Shown here: positions 9,172 through 17,783 of the stretch, in pieces | Layout: each line of letters begins with the position of its first letter | How positions within the stretch are numbered: the stretch's first letter is position 1 | DNA from: Chloroflexota bacterium | Lineage (GTDB): Bacteria; Chloroflexota; Chloroflexia; Chloroheliales; Chloroheliaceae | Direction: 5' to 3' | Length of the DNA stretch: 54,417 nucleotides | Assembly (NCBI GenBank): GCA_028287745.1 | Contig: JAQBPB010000025.1 | Span: 1-54,417, forward strand | Notes under the pieces: generated by a model | Databases searched by the model: none | What the model was told of the DNA's origin: nothing | What the model saw: the letters and a program-made list of their open reading frames with translations, nothing else | Translations under genes and position numbers: made by a program

Positions 9172-9534
9172 TTAAGCCGCCGCGTTCGGCGTCTTGGTAT
9201 CTGTTGGCTTGCTGGCCGCCGGTTTTGTTTCAGACGGTGCGCTTTCGGCCGGCTTAGCCGCTTCACCTTCACCGCCGGTAGCGGGTTTCTCACCGGAAGA
9301 TGAACTATCACTTTCGGTTTTCTTTTCCGTACTGGAGGCCGCAACTGCCGAATTGGCTTTTTTGCTGTCGGTAATGTACCAGCCTGACCCCTTGAATATA
9401 ATGCCTGCGGCGGAAATCACCTTTTTAACCGGTTCGGCGCATACAGGACAGTTCTTGATCGGTTCCGCGCTGAAGCTTTGAAATTTCTCAAAGCGGTGAC
9501 CACAGCTTACACACTGGTACTCATAGGTAGGCAT
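9172..9534 (-). CDS. FmdB-type zinc-ribbon protein with low-complexity tail
   Basis: The N-terminal half is a classic FmdB/CxxC_CxxC_SSSS putative regulatory zinc ribbon. It begins MPTYEYQCVSCGHRFE and has the second knuckle at CPVC, then KVISAAGIIFKGSGWY. Two CxxC pairs bind one zinc ion. From about residue 60 the sequence is Ser/Ala/Pro/Lys-rich and probably disordered, ending in TPNAAA. Family members are small single-domain proteins of unsettled function, often suggested to regulate. It is transcribed alone on the minus strand. Confidence 0.9.
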   Translation of the reverse strand: MPTYEYQCVSCGHRFEKFQSFSAEPIKNCPVCAEPVKKVISAAGIIFKGSGWYITDSKKANSAVAASSTEKKTESDSSSSGEKPATGGEGEAAKPAESAPSETKPAASKPTDTKTPNAAA

Positions 9535-9745
9535 AAATTCTTTGGTTTACTCCTTAGTAGGTAAAATAGAATTTGTAAAAACATATAAGCCTCTACAAAT
9601 AAAAACTGGCCTTACACAACCAGGCTCAGCCCTTGAATTTTACTATAATTTAAGGAATTGAGCAAGAAAATTCCGGCCCGAAACTTTTACTTATCTTTTA
9701 CTTATATGGAAACATAAAAAGTTATTGACAGGATGCCGTAAAATC

Positions 9746-11725
9746 TCAGCGCAACCAGAAAACCCGCTCGATTGCCCTGGTCGAAATAATTGTGTGGGGC
9801 TGGTTCTGATCCAGGTTAGTCAGAACAATGGACCGGCTTCCGTTCTTATTGATGGTCGCGAAGTCCCGCCCCAGCGGAGACCAGCCCGGGCACTCGGTAT
9901 CCGGGAAGGATTTGTAAACCGAACCGTCGCTGCGCGTAATTACCAGGATGTTGCCATCAAAATAAGAAAAGAAATTGCCGCCGGGAGAAATATTGGTACA
10001 ACTGACTTTTTGCCCCGGCAACTCGCTAATCCGCACCATTTTCGGATTGGTGACATCCCCGGAGATGCCGCCCCCGAGTGGGTTATTAAATGTAAGCAGG
10101 CTCAAACGGCTAAATTCTGTTGTATAGGGGTTGCCGAACCGGACAAACGCGCCATCGCTGCGCGGCAACCATTCCAGGTCGTACACGGCGTAATTCTTGG
10201 GCGAGCCGGTCCAGATTACCGGGTTTCCACCGCCCAGGGGAATTACCCCCACAACCGAGAACCGGTCGGAAAAGGCCACAAAGCGGCCGTCCGGCGAAAA
10301 CCAGGCTGACTGGAAAGGGGCCGGTACATGGGAACGCAAGGTGTTGGTCAGGTCTATATAGGCGTCCGGTAGTTTGTCACTCTCCAGCAAGGCGGAAATT
10401 TTCCGCTCACCAACGGAATAAATTGCCAGCTGATTAGTCTGGTAGGTGCCTGTGTAGACCGGCGGGTAAGTCGGGGTCGGTGTGGGTGATGGCAGGGCAA
10501 CCAGATTTAAGGTTGGGGTTGGCGTGGCCGGTATAGAAGAATTATTGCCTGTAGGATTTGGGGTATTGCCGCCTGGCCGCAGGATAAAAGGGGTGGGCGT
10601 GGCCCCTGTGCTGCCACCCTGGGTATTTCTAACGGTTGTTCCGGACGTAACGGCCGGGGTCGTTTGGCCCGGCCCTGGGGTGGTCTGTTGCTCCTGAAGC
10701 AGGCCGTTCTGCCCTTCGGAAGCCCGGGTAAACGATACAGTTGGAGGTAGAAGCGAGGTTCCTACCGGGACCGGCGTGGCAGCCGGGGCAGGCGCCAGGC
10801 CTTGTTTGACGCTGCCTCGTGTTACAAAAGCCAGGGTGCGGCTGTCCGGACTCCAGGTGGGTGAAAAACCTTCGCCGACGCGGGTTAACCCGGCCTTATC
10901 CCCAATAATTTCGGCCAGCCAGACTTCACCGCTTGCCAGCGGCCCCACTTCCCCGGAGTAATAGGTAAAACTCAAATACCGTCCGTCCCGCGACCAGTTG
11001 AGGTCGGTCAGAAACCTACCCGGTTGGATGGCCGGGTTAACCGGTGCCCGGTTGGGGTTGGTCGCGTTTCCACCGGCCGGGAGGGTCGGTAAAAGCGGCA
11101 AATTAGCCGCGTTTCCCAGCCTGGCGGTCTTACCGGGTGAAAATACCAGGCTGCGCTTGCCGAGCGTGTCCACCATCCATAATTCCCCGTTACGGGCCAG
11201 GTAAGTCACCCGGTCGAAGTTCGGCGTCCACTCTATCAGGCTGTCGGTGGCAATATCGCCGCTTTCGGTCAGTTGCTTGCGGTTGGCCCCGGTATTATCT
11301 ATCAGCCAGAGGTTGCCCGCCTGGACGAAAGCCAGTTGGCCGGTTGGCATGGTCGCCACCGGGGTCAGGTTTAGGTCAGGGACGGCGGCGGTTGCTGTGA
11401 AATTTGGGGCGCTGGAGGCCGGTAGGGCGGTATTAGTCGGGAAGAGCGGCGGCGGTGTGGGCGTCGGCGGATCGAAAACTCGCGCTACATCACTGGTAAC
11501 AGTCGGCGCGGCAGTGACCGTCCGGCCTGTAACAGGCAGCGTTTCAGCAGGGTTGACCTGTAATACCGGTGCGGGGGTTGCCGGGGCCAGGGTGGCGGTT
11601 GGTTCCGCACCACAGGCACTCAGCACCAGGGACAGCAGTAAAAGGACTGCCAGCTCCAGGGCGTATCTTTTTCCCGTTCCGTTTTGCTCGCCCTTATTTA
11701 TCTTAGAGGTCTTACGCCTCGCCAT
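9746..11725 (-). CDS. TolB-like beta-propeller lipoprotein
   Basis: After a basic N-terminus, a hydrophobic stretch ends in the lipobox LSAC with Cys38, indicating a membrane-anchored lipoprotein facing outward. A Thr/Pro-rich linker follows. PD40/TolB-type blades are then visible (for example WSRDGRYLSFTYYSGE, WSPDSRTLAFVTRG, FSPDGRFVAFSD). They are interrupted around residues 330-430 by a second long Thr/Pro/Asn-rich low-complexity insert, so the propeller seems to be split in two halves. No enzymatic motif is seen. Role unknown; such proteins often act as extracytoplasmic scaffolds or sensors. It is divergent from the LuxR-type regulator at 11985. Confidence 0.82.
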   Translation of the reverse strand: MARRKTSKINKGEQNGTGKRYALELAVLLLLSLVLSACGAEPTATLAPATPAPVLQVNPAETLPVTGRTVTAAPTVTSDVARVFDPPTPTPPPLFPTNTALPASSAPNFTATAAVPDLNLTPVATMPTGQLAFVQAGNLWLIDNTGANRKQLTESGDIATDSLIEWTPNFDRVTYLARNGELWMVDTLGKRSLVFSPGKTARLGNAANLPLLPTLPAGGNATNPNRAPVNPAIQPGRFLTDLNWSRDGRYLSFTYYSGEVGPLASGEVWLAEIIGDKAGLTRVGEGFSPTWSPDSRTLAFVTRGSVKQGLAPAPAATPVPVGTSLLPPTVSFTRASEGQNGLLQEQQTTPGPGQTTPAVTSGTTVRNTQGGSTGATPTPFILRPGGNTPNPTGNNSSIPATPTPTLNLVALPSPTPTPTYPPVYTGTYQTNQLAIYSVGERKISALLESDKLPDAYIDLTNTLRSHVPAPFQSAWFSPDGRFVAFSDRFSVVGVIPLGGGNPVIWTGSPKNYAVYDLEWLPRSDGAFVRFGNPYTTEFSRLSLLTFNNPLGGGISGDVTNPKMVRISELPGQKVSCTNISPGGNFFSYFDGNILVITRSDGSVYKSFPDTECPGWSPLGRDFATINKNGSRSIVLTNLDQNQPHTIISTRAIERVFWLR

Positions 11726-11770
11726 TTTCCCTGCTTTATTTTGTCGTGTGAAAAGGTGTTTCTTATCCAG

Positions 11771-11799
11771 AGTTTACATAATTTTTCAAAACCGGTCAA
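11771..11799 (-). promoter_or_regulatory. Predicted promoter of the TolB-like lipoprotein gene
   Basis: On the minus strand TTGACC (11794-11799) and TAAACT (11771-11776) are 17 bp apart, about 45 bp upstream of the start codon. Both boxes are close to the sigma-70 consensus. Confidence 0.6.
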
Positions 11800-11984
11800 G
11801 CTTTTATTGTAGCCAAAAGTCATCTTAAACGGAATATTGAAAACTGGGCAAAATGGCCCGTAACGAAATCCGGCCAGGGGTGTTTAAGCCATCATCAAGT
11901 GGTAAAAAACTTGCAGTTTGTCTTTGTCCGGACGTCCCGGCCAGCTTGTACTAACCCAATTTCACCGCAGCAGGGTAAAGAATT

Positions 11985-12755
11985 ATGTCACAACTTTTAC
12001 AGGAGACTTTAGCCGGGACCACTCCGCGCTTTAGCCAGGCCACCTTGCCTGACCCGGCCAGTCTTAACCGGGCAGCTTTTCACCGGGCGGCGTTATTCAG
12101 CCCGCACCCGCTATTATTGGCGGGATTGCGCGCGGAATTAGCCGGGCTTTCCGGCTTTAAAGTTGTGCGCGAAACCGGCGACCCGGCCGAATTGTTGGAA
12201 TTGGTTAACCAGACGCCCTTGAGCCTGGTTATATTCGACCCGGCCAGGCCCGGTGAAACTCTGCGCCTGGTCCGGGCCATTCAGCAGCGTATCCGGGGCC
12301 CGCTGCCTATGATTGTCCTGAATGGGGAAACCACCGGCCAGGTGGCCCAACTTAAAGCCCTGGGCGCAATCCTGGCGGATAAGGAGATTGATCCTCTTTA
12401 CTTCAAGGGTCTGGTGGAATTGGCCGTAAACGGGCGGCGGCCACTACCGGGTATCCGGTTTGCAGAAAAACCCGATAGTTTCCTCGCGGACAGCTTCAAC
12501 ACCGGGCCTATCCGGGCGGCCAGCCCCACCCCGGAACCGGTCGAACCGGCCGGGAAATTACCTTTAAGCCCGCGTGAATTGCAAATCCTGGGAATTATCG
12601 GGAAAGGCTGTACTAATAAAGAAGTCGCCCAGACCCTTTCTATCAGCAACCATACCCTGAAAAACCATTTGAATAATATCTTCAGGAAGTTGGCTGTGGA
12701 GGACCGGACCCAGGCTTTGATGGTCTGCCTGCGCCGGGGTTGGGTTAGTCTTTAG
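11985..12755 (+). CDS. LuxR/NarL-family transcriptional regulator with degenerate receiver
   Basis: The C-terminal 65 residues form a GerE/LuxR helix-turn-helix (LSPRELQILGIIGKGCTNKE, then VAQTLSISNHTLKNHLNNIF), so it binds DNA. Residues about 32-150 look like a response-regulator receiver domain. The candidate phosphoacceptor Asp85 (LVIFDPARPGE) and Lys133 can be aligned. The usual acidic pair after the first strand is replaced by Ser-Pro-His-Pro (39-42), so Mg2+-dependent phosphorylation is doubtful. It may respond to another signal or act constitutively. AGGG lies about ten bases before the ATG. No histidine kinase is adjacent. Confidence 0.85.
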   Translation: MSQLLQETLAGTTPRFSQATLPDPASLNRAAFHRAALFSPHPLLLAGLRAELAGLSGFKVVRETGDPAELLELVNQTPLSLVIFDPARPGETLRLVRAIQQRIRGPLPMIVLNGETTGQVAQLKALGAILADKEIDPLYFKGLVELAVNGRRPLPGIRFAEKPDSFLADSFNTGPIRAASPTPEPVEPAGKLPLSPRELQILGIIGKGCTNKEVAQTLSISNHTLKNHLNNIFRKLAVEDRTQALMVCLRRGWVSL

Positions 12756-12756
12756 G

Positions 12757-12826
12757 GCGTGGAGCGTGGAGCGTGGAGCGTGGAAGGTGGAAGGTGGAAG
12801 GTGGAAGGTGGAAGGTGGAAGGTTGG
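12757..12826. repeat. Heptanucleotide tandem repeat (GCGTGGA x4, AGGTGGA x5 plus one degenerate unit)
   Basis: Ten consecutive 7-nt units begin two bases after the stop codon of the LuxR-type gene: four GCGTGGA, five AGGTGGA and one AGGTTGG. Similar 7-nt periodicity with other unit sequences occurs at 12907-12953, 44433-44460 and 46248-46268. Confidence 0.95.
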
Positions 12827-13074
12827 GTACACGTACGATAAATCCAATGACCTAAAGATATGAACTTTCAGGGGTTGTAGTTGTATCCCGCCAATAACCC
12901 GGGAAACACGTTCCCCGTTTAACGTGCTACGTTCTTCCTCCCCGTTCTCCGTGTAAAAGGAGGTTTTTAGGGTACAATAGCTCTAACAGGAAGCGATGCC
13001 AGGTTGGATTTGACCGCCTGGGAATAAGTTTCTTTTACCTGACCAACTAATTTGGTTTCAGCCAGAGGTATAGC
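12827..13074. other. Intergenic region upstream of the ECF sigma factor
   Basis: It contains a degenerate heptamer stretch (12907-12953, units such as ACGTTCC, CCGTTTA, ACGTTCT). A TACAAT at 12973-12978 could be a -10 element for the sigma-factor gene, but there is no clear -35 box. Nothing else is recognisable. Confidence 0.4.
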
Positions 13075-13740
13075 TTGACCAGGGGGAACCACCGCCAGGA
13101 ACCACCAATTGAACTTTCACCTGATTCACCTGCTACGGGCGGAGCACCTTCTCCGGCCGGTGTTAGCTTGCTGATTGAGGCTTCGGTCAGTGGGGATGTG
13201 GCCGCCTTTGGCGACCTTTACCGGGTCTACGCCTCCAGTATCTACCGCTATTTCTTTTACCGGGTCAGGCAGGATAGCGAGGCCCAGGACTTGACCGCCC
13301 AGGTCTTCTTAAACGCCTGGAAGGCTATCCGGCGTTACCAACCGGCCGATATTCCTTTCCTGGTCTGGCTCTATGCTATTGCCCGGAACCTGTTACTAAA
13401 CCATAACCGCAAAAACCGGGTGCGCGGCGCTTACGAGGACTCGGGTGAGGCCCTGGTTGACCGGGCCGCCGACTTATCAGGGGAAAGTGACCCTCTCCGG
13501 TCGGCCCTGCGCCAGTCCGAAAATGAAGGACTGGTCCGGGCCTTTGAACAATTGAACGGAGAGCAGCAGCAGGTTATTTATTACCGGTTTGTAGAAAATT
13601 GGAGCCACGCCGAAGTCGCCCGGACGATGCGAAAATCGGAGGGGGCGGTACGAGCGCTCCAGTTTCGGGCTTTGGAAAGTTTGCGCCGGATATTAGGCGC
13701 GGGGTCTGAGGAGTTTGATTTTGACAAAACCAGCCGCTGA
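13075..13740 (+). CDS. ECF-type RNA polymerase sigma factor
   Basis: Region sigma2 (about 35-115) contains LYRVYASSIYRYFFYRV, DLTAQVFLNAWKAI and the promoter-melting segment up to ARNLLLNHNRK. Region sigma4 (about 155-210) contains LNGEQQQVIYYRFVENWSHA and MRKSEGAVRALQFRALESLR. No sigma1.1 or sigma3 is present, which places it in the extracytoplasmic-function group. The start is TTG with AGAGG six bases upstream. A disordered, Pro-rich N-terminal 30 residues is unusual but tolerated. Its 3' end overlaps the next gene, whose product is the likely regulator. Confidence 0.93.
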   Translation: MTRGNHRQEPPIELSPDSPATGGAPSPAGVSLLIEASVSGDVAAFGDLYRVYASSIYRYFFYRVRQDSEAQDLTAQVFLNAWKAIRRYQPADIPFLVWLYAIARNLLLNHNRKNRVRGAYEDSGEALVDRAADLSGESDPLRSALRQSENEGLVRAFEQLNGEQQQVIYYRFVENWSHAEVARTMRKSEGAVRALQFRALESLRRILGAGSEEFDFDKTSR

Positions 13741-14581
13741 TATGGTCGCCCAGGCGCTAAACATGATCGAGCGCGGCGACCTTACCCTCGAAAAAGGCCC
13801 CGAAGTTTTCGGGGAAGCCTGGGATTTGGTTTATCCGGCGGTAAAAATAGCTCTAAAGGTAAACCTGGCCTCACAGCCCCCGGTTATCTCGTCCCGGCCT
13901 TTCCAGCCGCTGGACCTTTCCAGCGGCTGGCATAGCCTGCAATCTCAGCTTGAAACAACACCCCAGCTTGCGGCCTCGCCTCAACCGGCCCGGCCGGCCC
14001 AGCCTGTGTTTGAGTGGTGGGCCTGGCTGCTGCGCTTTTTCCAATCCAGGCCCGGTCAGGCCCTGGGCGGCAGCCTGGTGGGATTGGTCCTGGTTTTTTT
14101 CCTTGCGCTGGGCGTGGCCGAGTCCCAACCGGGTGACCCGCTGTACCGGGCCAGGCTTGGCTGGGAGTATTTGGGCGAGTTTGTGGAACTTAACCCTGAC
14201 CAGAAAGCCCTGGTCGCTTTGCGTTCGGCGGATAACCGCCTGGCCGAACTGGAAAACATGGCTTTCGCGGCTAAACCTGACCAGTTGCTAGAAGTCCAGG
14301 GCCAATATTTACGGGCGCTGGATGCCAGCGCCCGCTACTCGGCTAACCCGCTGTTTCATTCTTACCTGGCTCTTTATGAGCAGCTTAACGTCCAGCGCGA
14401 CCGCGTAACCAGGCTGCAACTGGCCGAGTATAGCTTTGGACCGGGCGCGCGACTACAATATCTGGCGGGCCGTTTGGATGACGCAGTTTACATAATAGCG
14501 CCCAGGGTTCCCGGTTACTCACCGCCCGCTCCTGAAGTTACCCCAAACCCGGCTACTCCCGCGCCTGTCCCGGTAAGATAA
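13721..14581 (+). CDS. DUF5667-type single-pass membrane protein, probable partner of the sigma factor
   Basis: It is coupled to the sigma-factor gene by a 20-bp overlap. The TTG at 13721 has GGAG seven bases upstream; another TTG at 13715 is too close to it. The N-terminal cytoplasmic part of about 115 residues precedes one transmembrane helix (LGGSLVGLVLVFFLALGVAE). An outer segment follows, beginning QPGDPLYRARLGWEYLGE and continuing with repeated helices (DNRLAELENM), characteristic of DUF5667. In Chloroflexota and Actinobacteria such proteins commonly neighbour ECF factors and are thought to act like anti-sigma factors. No zinc-binding anti-sigma motif is present, so that role is inferred from context. 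The tail is Pro-rich. Confidence 0.8.
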   Translation: MTKPAADMVAQALNMIERGDLTLEKGPEVFGEAWDLVYPAVKIALKVNLASQPPVISSRPFQPLDLSSGWHSLQSQLETTPQLAASPQPARPAQPVFEWWAWLLRFFQSRPGQALGGSLVGLVLVFFLALGVAESQPGDPLYRARLGWEYLGEFVELNPDQKALVALRSADNRLAELENMAFAAKPDQLLEVQGQYLRALDASARYSANPLFHSYLALYEQLNVQRDRVTRLQLAEYSFGPGARLQYLAGRLDDAVYIIAPRVPGYSPPAPEVTPNPATPAPVPVR

Positions 14582-14689
14582 ACCTTTTATTTCCGCCTGT
14601 CCGCGCCTCAACAAATGTCGGTTGCAAGGCCGGAATCCTAAATTTAAAAGCGCCATCAACCGGTGAATTTGATTACAACAACTAAAAAG

Positions 14690-14715
14690 GGGCAGGCCGG
14701 TTATCCGGCCTGCCC
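14690..14715 (-). terminator. Strong Rho-independent terminator
   Basis: A perfect 11-bp stem, GGGCAGGCCGG (14690-14700) with CCGGCCTGCCC (14705-14715), has a TTAT loop. The T-run is on the minus strand, so it mainly ends the minus-strand transporter gene. It may also stop the sigma-factor operon arriving from the left. Confidence 0.9.
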
Positions 14716-14737
14716 TATTCTTTGATCGTTTAACGTA

Positions 14738-16123
14738 TTATTTAAAAGGAACTTCCGCCTGGATATACTCTTCGCCACGGGAGTGGCGGTTTGTTACCGG
14801 CACCCGCTGGTGCAGAATAAAGCCGATGACGACCAGGACCAGCAGGGACGCAACCGCTATCTGATAGCCGGTCTTGCCCCAACCGGCCGCCGGGTCAAAC
14901 AGGAATAAAGTCAGGCCCCAGACCAGCGGCCCGAATACACCCGCAATTTTACCGGTCAAATTGTAAATACCCATAAATTCCCCCAGCCGTTCCGGTGGGG
15001 TTAGCTCGATCATCAGGGTGCGGGCGGTTACCCAGACGCTGCCCAGCGCGATACCGGCCAGCGGCCCGCCCACGAAGAAAAAGAGAGTTGAGGGGGGTGT
15101 GGCAATCGCGAACAGGAACACAAATATCCAGATTATTAGCGAAATATTCAGGCTTTTCTTGGGGCCAAGTTTATCAGCCAGGTAGCCGAAGCCAAACGAA
15201 CCTACCACCGCGAATATGGTTGAAAAGGCCAGGAAGTTATTGCGTTCGGCGGAGGTAAAGCCGATTACCTGGGTTGAATAAATCCCCATCGCCACAATAA
15301 CGGTATTTACGGCGTCCGAATAGAAAAAGTTGGAAAGCAAAAAGATAAACAGGCCGGGATACTGGCGGGCTTGCTGGATGGTCTGCCAGGTCTGTGACAG
15401 CGAGTTGCGCCATGTAATCGGCGGCTGGTCGGCCTTTTTGAGGTATTTCCTTTCCTTTACAAACAGCAAGCACGGCAGCGAAAGCAAGCCGTACATGGCC
15501 GCGGTAACCAGGAAGGTATTGGAGTTAACTATTTCCCCGTTGGCCCCTTTGCCGAAGATAAGGCCGGTTATTACCGGGACCAGGAGAAACCCGGTGATAC
15601 CGCCAAGGTAACCCAACCCGACTCCCATGCCGCTAACCTTGCCCCAGTTTTTGGGGTTGCTGACACTGGGTAAGAGCGCGTCATAAAACATAAGGGCGGC
15701 CTGGAAAGTGCTGTTGGCGACTACAAACAGGGCCACTGCCAGCCCTAGCACCGGGAAAAGGCCCATCAAAAACAGGGCACTCACGCTTAAAACGGTACTC
15801 CACAACAACCACGTCAGCCGGTTGCCGCCCCGGTCCGAAATCCGGCCCATGAGCGGGCTAAAAAGGCCTACCAGCAAAGCCGCCAGGGCGGCGGGCAGGG
15901 CGTACCAGATATCATTCACTTTCAAATCATCTTTTATAAAAGCGGGCCAGTAGACGCTTACCACCGCCGCGCTATAAATCGTGTTAGCCAGGTCGTAGAG
16001 GGCCCAGGAGAAAGTGGCCCAGAAGCCGTTAAGCGGTTTGGAAGGCTCGACAGGTTGTTCAAAGGGCAGGGTTACTTGCCCGGTGGCAGGAGAATGGGGA
16101 TTTTCGCCGGGAGCTATATTCAT
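14738..16123 (-). CDS. MFS transporter, UMF1/Atg22-like
   Basis: A 461-residue polytopic protein with about twelve hydrophobic segments. The N-terminal FSWALYDLANTIYSAAVVSV resembles the signature of the UMF1 (Atg22-like) group. A cytoplasmic loop includes FVKERKYLKK, and the loop motif GRISDRGGNR follows the second helix. Atg22 exports amino acids from yeast vacuoles; substrates of bacterial members are mostly unknown. It is transcribed alone on the minus strand between two terminators. Confidence 0.85.
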   Translation of the reverse strand: MNIAPGENPHSPATGQVTLPFEQPVEPSKPLNGFWATFSWALYDLANTIYSAAVVSVYWPAFIKDDLKVNDIWYALPAALAALLVGLFSPLMGRISDRGGNRLTWLLWSTVLSVSALFLMGLFPVLGLAVALFVVANSTFQAALMFYDALLPSVSNPKNWGKVSGMGVGLGYLGGITGFLLVPVITGLIFGKGANGEIVNSNTFLVTAAMYGLLSLPCLLFVKERKYLKKADQPPITWRNSLSQTWQTIQQARQYPGLFIFLLSNFFYSDAVNTVIVAMGIYSTQVIGFTSAERNNFLAFSTIFAVVGSFGFGYLADKLGPKKSLNISLIIWIFVFLFAIATPPSTLFFFVGGPLAGIALGSVWVTARTLMIELTPPERLGEFMGIYNLTGKIAGVFGPLVWGLTLFLFDPAAGWGKTGYQIAVASLLVLVVIGFILHQRVPVTNRHSRGEEYIQAEVPFK

Positions 16124-16242
16124 AGCTTACCTCTTTAACTATTTTATGTTTTGAAAGTGAAGTAGGGTATAAGGTTCAAAGCCAGTTTAGCATGGCTGCG
16201 AAGAGGGCGCAATTGCTATTAGCAAAGTGAATCCGGCACAAA

Positions 16243-16268
16243 AAAGACGCCCGTAATAGCGTCTTTTC
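16243..16268 (-). terminator. Rho-independent terminator of the HAD gene
   Basis: AAAAGACGC (16243-16251) pairs with GCGTCTTTT (16260-16268). The T-run is longer on the minus strand, just beyond the stop of the HAD-family gene. Confidence 0.85.
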
Positions 16269-16304
16269 GTAAATTCTTAATCCTGGTAAGCGGCCTTGAA
16301 TTTA

Positions 16305-17057
16305 TCAAGCGGCCGCGTTTGCCCTTAGAGATAAGGCCGGGAATCCGAGGGCCTGGGGAATCTCGTGTAAAGAGTTGATTACTTCAAACTTATACACCAG
16401 GCCTTGCTGTTCCATGGTCTGGCTGATAGTCGAAAGCTGGCCCCGGTTTACAATCAGGACCCGAACCCCGGCGGAGTTACCGGCCCCGATATCATCCAGG
16501 CTGTCCCCGACCAGGCAAGCCTCTTCCGGCTGGAGGCCCATTTTCTTTAAGGCCAGTTCAACGCCGTCCGCAAAGGGTTTAGTGCGCGAGACATCGTCAT
16601 TGCACGAAACTACTACCTCGATATTTTCGCGAGCAATCTGGCTTTCCAGCAGGGCCAGCTTGGGTACGAGCGAAACATGGGCCGAGTTCGAAACCACTCC
16701 TAACCGCAAACCTCGCTGGTGGAGGTGGGCCAGGGTTAAGCCCGCATCATCAAAAGCGTAGGTATGCTCCAGTTGGAGCTGTAATAAGCGTTCGCAATCG
16801 AAGGCTTTCCAGAATTCCGGGCGGCCTATTCCCCAGCTATCAATCATGGCGTACCGTTCCGAGGTAAACCAGAATTTCTCGACCAGGGCCGCATCGGTCA
16901 AGGGCGGCTTGCCAAAGTCGCCCAGTGTTTCGTTCAAAACCACCATCCGTCCAGCGGTCCGCAATTGGACCAGGGTGCCGTCCATATCAAAAAGGGCTGC
17001 TTTTATGGTATTAGCAAGCTTCCGTCTCCTGGTTTTTGTATTTGTGTTGTGTTTCAT
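16305..17057 (-). CDS. HAD-superfamily hydrolase, phosphoglycolate phosphatase-like
   Basis: Motif I is FDMDGTLV with the nucleophile Asp24 and the acid/base Asp26. Motif II is the VVSNSA segment, motif III is the lysine in SRTKPF, and motif IV is GDSLDDIGAGNSAG. An alpha-helical cap lies between motifs I and II, as in Gph- and PpaX-like phosphatases. The substrate is probably a small phosphate ester but cannot be named. The ATG at 17057 has AAGGA about ten bases upstream, preceded by a hairpin leader element that is also found before the DUF58 gene (see 17069-17119). Confidence 0.88.
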   Translation of the reverse strand: MKHNTNTKTRRRKLANTIKAALFDMDGTLVQLRTAGRMVVLNETLGDFGKPPLTDAALVEKFWFTSERYAMIDSWGIGRPEFWKAFDCERLLQLQLEHTYAFDDAGLTLAHLHQRGLRLGVVSNSAHVSLVPKLALLESQIARENIEVVVSCNDDVSRTKPFADGVELALKKMGLQPEEACLVGDSLDDIGAGNSAGVRVLIVNRGQLSTISQTMEQQGLVYKFEVINSLHEIPQALGFPALSLRANAAA

Positions 17058-17068
17058 ATTAAATCTAT

Positions 17069-17119
17069 CCTTGTTCCGTAAAACTTCCCTGGTCCGGTCT
17101 TCCTACCGGCACCAGGGTG
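17069..17119 (-). promoter_or_regulatory. Hairpin leader element, copy 1 (upstream of HAD gene)
   Basis: CCCTGGTCCGGT (17087-17098) pairs with ACCGG-C-ACCAGGG (17105-17117), giving about 12 bp with one bulge. On the minus strand the hairpin is followed by GTTTTACGGAACAAGGA and then the start codon. The element at 20591-20643 has matching blocks in the same order (CCTGG, CCGG, AGGA, CCAGGGA, GTTTTACGnAACAAGGA) and the same distance to its gene. It may be a terminator or attenuator reused by duplication, or a shared cis-regulatory RNA. Confidence 0.6.
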
Positions 17120-17214
17120 GTGAGTGAGTTATAGCCTGAAAATACTAGAATTACAATTAGCTATATCACACTCAGTTGAGAAGGGTTCTTCTCACTGGCT
17201 TCTTCGAACCCTGG

Positions 17215-17523
17215 TTACTTGCCCTCGCCGAGCCTTTTCGGCTCCTTAAACAATAAAACGTTCATTGCATCGACCAGCGCCGCGACTGAGGGGCTTTCTT
17301 TGACTTTTGTTTCCAGGACATCCCCGCTGCTGTCTACAATAAAGACATTTCCGGCGGCATCCGTCCGCAAACTGGCGGTAGTTACATCATCCACGCCGGT
17401 TTTTTGCTGGACAAGCATTGCCAGGGCTCCGCCTAACGCCTGTTCATCCAATTCTACTTCCACTGGTATTTTATCCGTGGTAATGCTGGTTATTGGCAGG
17501 TTGACTTTGAACTTAACAGCCAT
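17215..17523 (-). CDS. Small protein of unknown function (102 aa)
   Basis: The sequence shows alternating hydrophobic strands (MAVKFKVNLPITSITTDKIP) followed by a helical part and further strands. There is no signal peptide, transmembrane helix or cysteine. Codon use and composition resemble the neighbours, and the frame is flanked by intergenic DNA on both sides, so it is probably a real gene. I do not recognise a family. The gene is upstream of the HAD gene on the same strand, with about 157 bp between them. Confidence 0.65.
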   Translation of the reverse strand: MAVKFKVNLPITSITTDKIPVEVELDEQALGGALAMLVQQKTGVDDVTTASLRTDAAGNVFIVDSSGDVLETKVKESPSVAALVDAMNVLLFKEPKRLGEGK

Positions 17524-17728
17524 TTTCCGCAGTTTTCCTTTCTGCTTTGGGACAGCTAAAACTGCCCGGTTAATTTGAAGTCCAAATTAATTGCCGAGAG
17601 TATATACGCTTTGGACTATTAAAAGTTTTGTCCCTCCGGGGTAGTATCGTCCTGGCGGCTGGCGAATTTTAAGGCCGGGCTAATCATTATAGCTTAATAG
17701 TTGTAAGAAATGCAATAGTTAGCCTGGT

Positions 17729-17751
17729 ACAAATTTGAAAATTAAATTTGT
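17729..17751. terminator. AT-rich hairpin downstream of the DUF4129 gene
   Basis: ACAAATTT (17729-17736) and AAATTTGT (17744-17751) form an 8-bp AT-rich stem about 30 bp past the stop on the minus strand. Without a clear T-run its role as terminator is uncertain. Confidence 0.35.
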
Positions 17752-17783
17752 TCATTCTGTACAAGGGATGATTTTAGGAAGCT

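Noticed and set aside
12757..12826. CRISPR array
   Set aside because: The repeat unit is 7 nt without spacers, so this is a simple tandem repeat. No cas gene is present in the window.
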